From Trema orientale (Eukaryota; Streptophyta; Magnoliopsida; Rosales; Cannabaceae), in NCBI GenBank assembly GCA_002914845.1, contig JXTC01000017.1, positions 325,431 to 389,430 of the forward strand: 64,000 nt of DNA. Direction: 5' to 3'. The translations under genes were made by a program, and so were the position numbers. Shown one piece after another: positions 57,746-64,000 of this stretch; position 1 is the stretch's first letter, and each line of letters begins with the position of its first letter. Under the pieces are notes generated by a model that ran no database searches, was not told where the DNA came from, and saw only the letters and a program-made list of their open reading frames with translations.

Positions 57746-60394
57746 ATGGAACGTTCAATAGGCCTATTGATCGGGAAAATTGCGACGGTTGTTGAAAACG
57801 AGGTGTCCTTGTTACGCGAGTTTCAAGTTGAGCTTGAAGAAATCAAGAATGAGCTAGAATACATGGAGTCGTTTATCAATGATTCCAAACGCAAGAAAGG
57901 TCTCAGTGATGTGGAGAAGACTCTGGTGAAAACAATCAAGGAAAAAGCTCATGACATTGTGGATATCATCGACGAGTACACCTATTACACAAACAAGAAG
58001 CTAAGTTGGAATACGTTCCACAAAGCAATTCATTTTCAAGAGACTCTTACGGCAAGGCATCAACTTGCTACTAAGCTACAGGACATGAAGAGAACAATCA
58101 AAGAGATGGGAGAGAGAAACAACCGATATTATGGTAGCGATCGCCTAGATCAACAAGGAAACATCTCCGAGTATGATGCGAATTGGGTTACGAAAAGCAC
58201 GGGGGAGTTGGCTCTTTTCCAATGTGATGGAGATCTTGTTGGAATCGAAGAAGCAAAGCATGAGTTACTGGATTTACTGCTGCATGGAGGGCTCGACCGA
58301 ACAGTTGTTTCGGTTTTAGGAATGGGGGGTTCGGGCAAGACAAGCTTAGTTGCCAGTCTCTTAAGAAGTGCTGAAGTGAAGAAACATTTTAGCGGATTCT
58401 ATGCATGGATCACTGTCTCGCAAACGAATTATACAATCGACAACCTACTTAGATCCATGGTGAAGGAATTCGATGAGAGGGAGGGGAAAGATATCAATCT
58501 ACAAGAACTGAACAACACGAATCAGACAGACCTGGTGAAGATGATCATCAACAAGCTGCAGGGGAAGAGGTATTTGGTTGTCTTGGATGATGTTTGGGAG
58601 ATTGATAATTTGTGGCTAGTACTAAGACCAGCACTATTTGCAAATACTTTGGGAAGTCGGGTCATTCTTACTACTAGAAAAGAAGATATTGCTAATTTTT
58701 CTTTTGGGGTTAGAAGCCATGCTTACAACCTTAAACCACTTCCAGAGAGCATGGCTTGGGAACTCTTTTGGAAGAAAGCTTTGCCACACGACCCTGATAA
58801 ATGTACAGGGGAACTTGAACAAATAGCAAGGCACCTCGTTAAAAAGTGTGGAGGCTTACCTTTGGGTCTAGCAACATTGGGTGCTCTGATGTCTACAAAG
58901 AAATTGGAATCCGGCGAGTGGAGGGTTGTCCTTCATCGCTTGAATTGGGAGCTAAACAACAATCCCAGGCTCAACGTAGTCAGGAGCATTATACTATTGA
59001 GCTTCTATGAATTACCTTGTCGACTCAAGCAATGTTTTCTGTATTGTTGCATTTTCCCTGAAGATTATGTGTTTAACCAAGGAAGGCTCATTCGGTTATG
59101 GATAGCAGAAGGGTTTGTAGAATGGGGTAGAGGGGTGACGCAGGAAAAGATGGCGGAGCGCTATGTTATTGAACTCGTTCACCGATGTATGCTACAAGTT
59201 TCAATAGAAACTTATTCAATCCAATCTTTTCGGATACATGATCTGACCCGAGAGCTCATTGTCTCAATTTCAGAAACAGAGAAGTTTTGTCATGTGTATA
59301 ACGGGCAAGAAGTAGTGCCGCAAGGGAGCAGAGTTTACGGGCTAGCGATGCAAGCAAATTATAGAGAAGAAGTACACAAGAAAATGTCCAAGGTTCGCTC
59401 TTTCTTTGTCTTTGACTCCAACATGGATACTTCTTCATTACAAATACTTCTACGCAGTTTTATGCTACTAAGAGTGCTAGATTTGAAGGATTCCCCTATT
59501 GCTGCACTACCAAAAGAAGTACTGAATTGTTACAACTTAAGGTGCTTGAGCTTGAAAAGTACACTGGTTGAAAAGCTCCCAAAATCGATACAAAAACTTC
59601 GCAACCTGCAAACACTGGACATAAGGCAGACTAAAATAAGGGTGCTTCCTGATGGGATAACGAAGTTATCGAACTTACGACATCTATACGCACGACAATA
59701 TATTGATAGTGACAAATTGCTTACAGCCTTCAACATATTTTACAGCACACAAGCCCCAGCAGGAATATCTGAGCTAAAGAACTTGCAAGTTTTGGACAGC
59801 GTCGAAGTCGGAAATGACATATATGAGAGACTAAGAGGCATGACCCAACTAACAAGGATAGGCTTAACGAATGTGAAAGAAGCAGACGGAGACGACTTGT
59901 GCGAGTTGATTGAAAGAATGAAGCAAATTGACCATTTACTTGTGCAGGCATCGAGTGCTGAGGAGGTGTTAAGAATTGATCAAGTGTCTTTGGCCTCTCC
60001 ATCGCTCAACAAACTTTATTTAATCGGAAAATTGGAGAGGACACCGCGTTGGTTTGATTCTCTTCAGGGCCTCAAAATTCTCTACTTATGGTGGTCCAAA
60101 TTGAGTGACGATTTCCTTTCTCATATCAGTGAGCTACCAAACTTGACCATTCTCAACCTCAATAACACCTACGAAGGAAACCAGTTGTGGTTTCGAAGAG
60201 GATTCGGAAAGCTGACTAGCTTGTTCGTATGCAATTTCGTTCAGTTGAGTGAGATCATAATAGAGAGGGGAGTGATGCCAGGACTTGAGGAGCTTCATAT
60301 TCATAGATGCGTGGAGTTAAGGGCAATGCCTCGTGGTCTCGAACATCTAACGTGTCTCCAAGAAATGTACGTCCGAAATGTCCCAACCAAATGA
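57746..60394 (+). CDS. CC-NBS-LRR disease-resistance protein, RPM1-like, 882 residues, shortened C-terminus
   Basis: Paralog of the NLR at 51587, same strand, about 3.4 kb downstream, also intronless. The coiled coil has AHDIVDIIDEY at 68-78 in place of a clean EDVID motif. P-loop GMGGSGKTS 192-200, kinase-2 LVVLDDVW 277-284, RNBS-B 303-314, GLPL 370-373, CFLYC 430-434. The MHD motif is IHD at 497-499. LRRs start at about 555. The frame stops after LQEMYVRNVPTK, about 40 residues short of the tail kept by its neighbour (through VKHIRHIW). GC-rich DNA unlike the gene begins at about 60415. The N-terminal parts needed for a switch look intact. Whether the short tail still works is unknown. Confidence 0.93.
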   Translation: MERSIGLLIGKIATVVENEVSLLREFQVELEEIKNELEYMESFINDSKRKKGLSDVEKTLVKTIKEKAHDIVDIIDEYTYYTNKKLSWNTFHKAIHFQETLTARHQLATKLQDMKRTIKEMGERNNRYYGSDRLDQQGNISEYDANWVTKSTGELALFQCDGDLVGIEEAKHELLDLLLHGGLDRTVVSVLGMGGSGKTSLVASLLRSAEVKKHFSGFYAWITVSQTNYTIDNLLRSMVKEFDEREGKDINLQELNNTNQTDLVKMIINKLQGKRYLVVLDDVWEIDNLWLVLRPALFANTLGSRVILTTRKEDIANFSFGVRSHAYNLKPLPESMAWELFWKKALPHDPDKCTGELEQIARHLVKKCGGLPLGLATLGALMSTKKLESGEWRVVLHRLNWELNNNPRLNVVRSIILLSFYELPCRLKQCFLYCCIFPEDYVFNQGRLIRLWIAEGFVEWGRGVTQEKMAERYVIELVHRCMLQVSIETYSIQSFRIHDLTRELIVSISETEKFCHVYNGQEVVPQGSRVYGLAMQANYREEVHKKMSKVRSFFVFDSNMDTSSLQILLRSFMLLRVLDLKDSPIAALPKEVLNCYNLRCLSLKSTLVEKLPKSIQKLRNLQTLDIRQTKIRVLPDGITKLSNLRHLYARQYIDSDKLLTAFNIFYSTQAPAGISELKNLQVLDSVEVGNDIYERLRGMTQLTRIGLTNVKEADGDDLCELIERMKQIDHLLVQASSAEEVLRIDQVSLASPSLNKLYLIGKLERTPRWFDSLQGLKILYLWWSKLSDDFLSHISELPNLTILNLNNTYEGNQLWFRRGFGKLTSLFVCNFVQLSEIIIERGVMPGLEELHIHRCVELRAMPRGLEHLTCLQEMYVRNVPTK

Positions 60395-60620
60395 GCTTGG
60401 TGAAATGGCACGCTAGCTAGGAGGGTGGCCTGGAATTTCCAGCAACCAAAAAGGCCAACACGAGGCCCAACGGCGCAGCACCTTAGGCCCAAAGTGGTGG
60501 CTATTGGGCCAGCAAAATTGGGTCCAGGCGCTGGCTTCATGCCAGAAGGCCCATGGTGTGTTGGCAATCGTTGGGCCAAACCCCAGCATGCTGTAGCCCA
60601 ATACTAGGCCATTGGCCCAC
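60395..60620. repeat. GC-rich GGCCCA-rich block at the end of the second NLR
   Basis: Well over half G+C in an AT-rich setting, with GGCCCA/TGGGCC words about every 20-30 bases and no coding motif. It abuts the shortened NLR frame, so it is likely an inserted repeat or recombined sequence. Class not recognised. Confidence 0.4.
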
Positions 60621-62360
60621 TCACATTTATTTATTTAGTTTCTTTAAATTCCACTCACATTTATTTAAGATAAAAAATAATAAAAATAAATTGCAGATGT
60701 TTACTTTCGATGTATATTTATTTTTCGCCCATCTTGAGGAACTCTACAAGGAATTAAAGGAAAGACACAACCTAACTACAATTGTAAGAGGTTAATTACG
60801 ACTTGTTTTTTTTCTTTCTTTTTATTTATCCATAGAAAAACTAAAGATTTTGATATTTCATGAGCCTAAATATCCCGAGACAAGCCTGTAAATTCAGCTT
60901 TACCAAGGGAAATAACAGTTATACACTATTTTGTGTTATTATACGTATTATTTTGTGTTGACCAATTGAATTTGGCAACCGATAAGATGGTAAGAAATAA
61001 ATATATTTTTATTTATTGATTTAAATTAGAAATTATTAATCTAAATTAGGAAATTTAGTTGGATAAATAAAAGATAGATATCTATGGTGTACTCCATTGC
61101 ATACCAGATAATAGGTCACCAGTGGTAACTTCCTTGGTTATTAACCTATAATATAATGACAAATATCTTCCACCCGAATTCTAATACCCAAAATCTATCA
61201 TACAAGCAAGTAAATATAGTTTTATTGCTTCATCAGTTCAATAATATATGTTTTTTCTTTTTCCCCTCTTGTTGGCATATATGTGGTACTTGTGTCTATG
61301 CTTGTTTAACAAGAGGTTCTGCTTTGGCAAATACGGCTACCCAATATGCGGCTTAAATTTTTCTAATAGTTTTAGCATATGTATTTTATTTGAAACAAAA
61401 AAGAAAAAGAAAAGCATTATGTACTAATATATACTTTGCAAGTCAGGACCAAGCCTTTGTGGGGGGAGAATGGCAATGATAGCTTAATTAGAGCCAAGTC
61501 ACTAGCAACAATAAAAGAAAACGAAAAGCCCAGCACATAAACATCATCATATAGGAGCTTTTTTAAAAAAAAAAAATAATAATAATAATAATAATAATAA
61601 GGCTTACTTGCTAACATTTTTAGTTTAAGTTATTTTCTAAAAAGATGAAATGAATGGATTTCATTTATGACGAGTATGAGGTGTGGGGATCAAACTCCAC
61701 TATTTTTCCCCTTCCCCATGTACTAACCTAACACAACTAACAGCTGTATCGGGGAAAAAAAATGGATTTCATTTATAAAATAAAATTGAATAACATGAAA
61801 ATAAAATAAAATGTTGGTCATGTTTAGTGTTGGTAACCACGACTGATGTCCAATGTTGAGAAAATATAAAGTGAAAAAAAAAATTATCAAACAAGATCTT
61901 TTCATTGTCATGGTAAGTAGTCTACCTACTGAAAAAACATTAACGGTCTGCTTGCGAAAGACGATGTATAATCACTGAGGGGTAAGACGATGTATAATCA
62001 TTGAGGGGGCAACCGAAACAAAAAACTAAACTAATTAAATAAACAAGGTGAAATACATATAAAGTAAGATCAACTTGTATTTTGTAATCTATTTGGTTTA
62101 TATGGAATTTCTTCATCATCTTTGCCCATGAATATAATGTTGATCCGAACCACATAATTCATTGTTCGTATTAATATATGATCTAAAATAATCCGTATAA
62201 TTTGTTCAAAAAAAAAATTAATTCGTACAATTTGGCATTCATATAACACCTATAAATTCCTGAGCATTAAAGATTGGGTCGTGACTAGGTCTAAAAGTAT
62301 AAGATTGCCAAATTAATAAGAGATTAATTAAAGTGTGGATTTTTATATGGCAGCTCTTTC
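60621..62360. other. Intergenic, no gene recognised
   Basis: AT-rich, with an ATA run at 61577-61600. A direct repeat of AGACGATGTATAATCA lies at about 61958 and 61986. Frames of 60-70 codons are unsupported. Confidence 0.4.
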
Positions 62361-62630
62361 ACGATGGCATCCTGTCTGCTCTAATTTGTTACAATAGCAG
62401 TTAGTTGTGGATCCTCGCTGTTGTATTTGCAAAGACTCGGGGGAGGATTTTTGCCACTGCTTCTTTTGTGATAAGTTGGAAGTCATCGTATAACGACCCG
62501 TTTCAAGTCTCCATTTGGTCCTTTGCTGCTCATGGACTTATGGCTCTTATACACAGACTGTTGTCATTATTTATCCGTACTGTATTTTGTGAGTCCCACG
62601 ACCTTTAAGGATTTTTTTTTGCGTCCTCAG

Positions 62631-62747
62631 TTCTACTTGAACCCAAGACCTCCACCTTAAGAAAAGGACTTACAAAATAGCGCATTTGGTACAAGCTAAT
62701 TAAACTTGTAAGTCCTTCTTAAGTGGAAGTCTTGGATTCAAGTAGAA
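62631..62747. repeat. Fold-back of 117 bp inside the LINE relic
   Basis: Arms 62631-62675 and 62706-62747 are near-perfect inverted copies (TTCTACTTGAACCCAAGACC against its complement), with a loop of about 30 bases. CTTGGGTTCAAGTAG in the arm resembles a Pol III box B, so SINE-derived arms are possible. Confidence 0.75.
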
Positions 62748-63098
62748 TTATTCAATAAATCTAGTAGCCACGAGTTCGAGCTTTTTTGTGTAATCCTCTA
62801 GTTCATTTGGAATTGATGTAATTCTTTCTACCACCTGGAATTCACTCGTGATACTGAAGAGATCCTCGTTGCTGCAACTTTCTTTCTTGAAGAATTCCGG
62901 GCCTCCGACTCTAGGACTTCATTGACTATCGCCTCAATACCTCGGGCCGTTCCTGGGTGTTGGAAATGCCCCAGTCCTCACTGTTTGAGGACGAATACAA
63001 ATGTTGCGATATGCCAGGATTGTAATTTCATAGGAGTTGAAGGTGTAATCCGTGATCCATCTGGGATGTGTACTCGCTTGCCGGGCTCGGCGACTTAA

Positions 63099-63515
63099 GG
63101 CTATGTTTGGTAGAGGGGATTTTTGGAGGGATGGAGAGGGGTGGAGGGAGAGGGATGAAGGGAGAGTTCCAATCTTGTGTTTGGTAGGAAGGAGAGAAAG
63201 AGGGAGAGGAGAAGTGGAGGGAGAGAGTCTCCCTCCAAATCCACAAAAATGCATCCTCCCAAATTGGAGGGATTGGAGAAAATTAAAAAGAAAAAACATG
63301 AATTGACAAATTTACCCATCAAGTCAATTAATTTTAAAAAGATAAAATAGATAATATAGTAATTTTACAAATAAATACTCTCTATCCTTCCTACTCTACA
63401 TCCTTTCTACCAAACAATTGAAGGAATTATTATTCTCTTCTCCCTCCTTCAGATTCTCCTTCCTTCCTACACTCTCCATCCTTCCTACTCTTCTTCCCTC
63501 CTACTAAACAGAGCC
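63099..63515. mobile_element. PIF/Harbinger-type (Tourist-like) MITE, 417 bp, TAA duplication
   Basis: Ends GGCTATGTTTGGTAGAGGGG and the complement of GGCTCTGTTTAGTAGGAGGG. TAA flanks both sides (63096-63098, 63516-63518). The interior is purine-rich on the left half (GGAGGGAGAG) and pyrimidine-rich on the right, so the arms pair. It splits the RNase H-like relic. Confidence 0.85.
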
Positions 63516-63726
63516 TAAAGGTTCCTTCTCCCTGGAGGTTGGAGAATTGTTGGCTATCAGAGAAGGTCTCTGAGGTTGTGTGTCCAATCACTTTCTTGTT
63601 GCAGAGATCTAATCCGGTGCGATCAATGCTATCAACTCCATTAATAAGCCCCATCTACCTACTACTGTAAATCTTATTATAGATGATATTTGTCATTTTA
63701 TTTCTTTAGCTGGTAATAATGATTCT

Positions 63727-64000
63727 TGTTGAAACAGAGCATACAATAAATTGGGCAGAAACCAAAAAAAACGCAGAAAACTCAAGAACAAGAAACACCA
63801 CAATTTATAGTGGTTCAGACTCAAGGATTGAGTCCTATATCCACTTCGGACAGCTACCAAGGAATTCACTATGAATCAAAATAGAGTTACACACTCAGGC
63901 ACCAATCAATCTTGGCCCTCTAACACTCTGATTACAGATTCTCTCAGTTTACAGAAGATGAACCTCTCAAAGCTCACAACCCAGTAAACCCCTGTTACAC
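63727..64000. mobile_element. LTR of a copia-type element entering from the right edge (fossil status unknown)
   Basis: Starts TGTTGAAACAGAGC, right where the LINE relic stops. It then has AAGAAACACCACAATTTATA and GTGGTTCAGACTC, close in layout to the 5' LTR at 46919 (ACACAAAATTTAGCGAGGTTCGG). By analogy the element would run on the minus strand with this as its outer 3' LTR end. The rest is outside the window. Confidence 0.5.

Larger units (their letters stand above)
62365..63726 (+). pseudogene. LINE relic: zinc-finger (zf-RVT) and RNase H-like (RVT_3) parts, interrupted
   Basis: 62407-62490 reads DPRCCICKDSGEDFCHCFFC, the zf-RVT pattern (CxxC..GED..H..F.C) found after plant LINE reverse transcriptases. 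62958-63095 reads LRTNTNVAI, then FIGVEGVIRDPSGM, the start of the RNase H-like RVT_3 domain. It resumes after a MITE as FSLEVGELLAIREGL (63520 on), with in-frame stops, then SGAINAINSINKP and VNLIIDDICHFISLAGN. The reverse transcriptase part and the 5' end are missing. It could also be a decayed host RNase H-like gene of the same family. Confidence 0.65.

Noticed and set aside
60301-60607. Overlapping ORFs of 60-92 residues after the second NLR
   Set aside because: They exist because the block is GC-rich and stop-poor. Open frames occur on both strands with no motif.

Overview
The window reads as nuclear DNA from a eudicot plant. It is AT-rich with intron-split genes, tRNA-Met-primed Ty1/copia relics, several CACTA ends carrying the plant terminal motif CACTACAAGAAA, many MITEs, and CC-NBS-LRR resistance genes. 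No species can be named from the sequence alone.

Layout. 1-330 is a cluster of nested palindromes running off the left edge. 2241-4899 (+) is a five-exon PHD-finger gene resembling the AIPP2/PAIPP2 family, with a tandem-repeat region inside exon 2. 4900-10070 is intergenic, with an LTR stub, a TA-flanked MITE, a SINE-like copy, a decayed DNA-transposon region and a fold-back repeat array. 10711-15698 (-) is an old, broken copia element. 15700-21360 is gene-poor and holds a second fold-back copy. 21361-22281 (-) is a VQ-motif gene of the MKS1 type, with a TATA box and paired TGACG motifs upstream. 22300-34300 is gene-poor and holds a probable Gypsy LTR, a CACTA end, a head-to-head SINE pair and two MITEs. 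34432-35139 (+) is a small two-exon gene for an apparently secreted 112-residue protein of no family I recognise; it is the best candidate for something undescribed.

36229-45166 is a nest of at least four CACTA-type termini. The main one spans 36494-43368, has 180-194 bp subterminal tandem repeats, and holds gene-like pieces. At 45166 a CACTA end abuts the stump of a second copia relic (to 47312). 51587-54391 and 57746-60394 (+) are two tandem, intronless CC-NBS-LRR genes of the RPM1-like class. The first has a short overlapping upstream ORF. The second ends early, at a GC-rich foreign-looking block. 62365-63726 is a LINE relic (zinc-finger plus RNase H-like domain) interrupted by a fold-back and a Harbinger-type MITE, with a new LTR starting at 63727.

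How genes relate. The VQ gene and the two NLRs all belong to families with defence roles, and W-box or TGACG motifs are visible upstream of them. Nothing shows that they act together. The NLR pair is a small tandem cluster. Exon joins come from splice signals and reading frame only.
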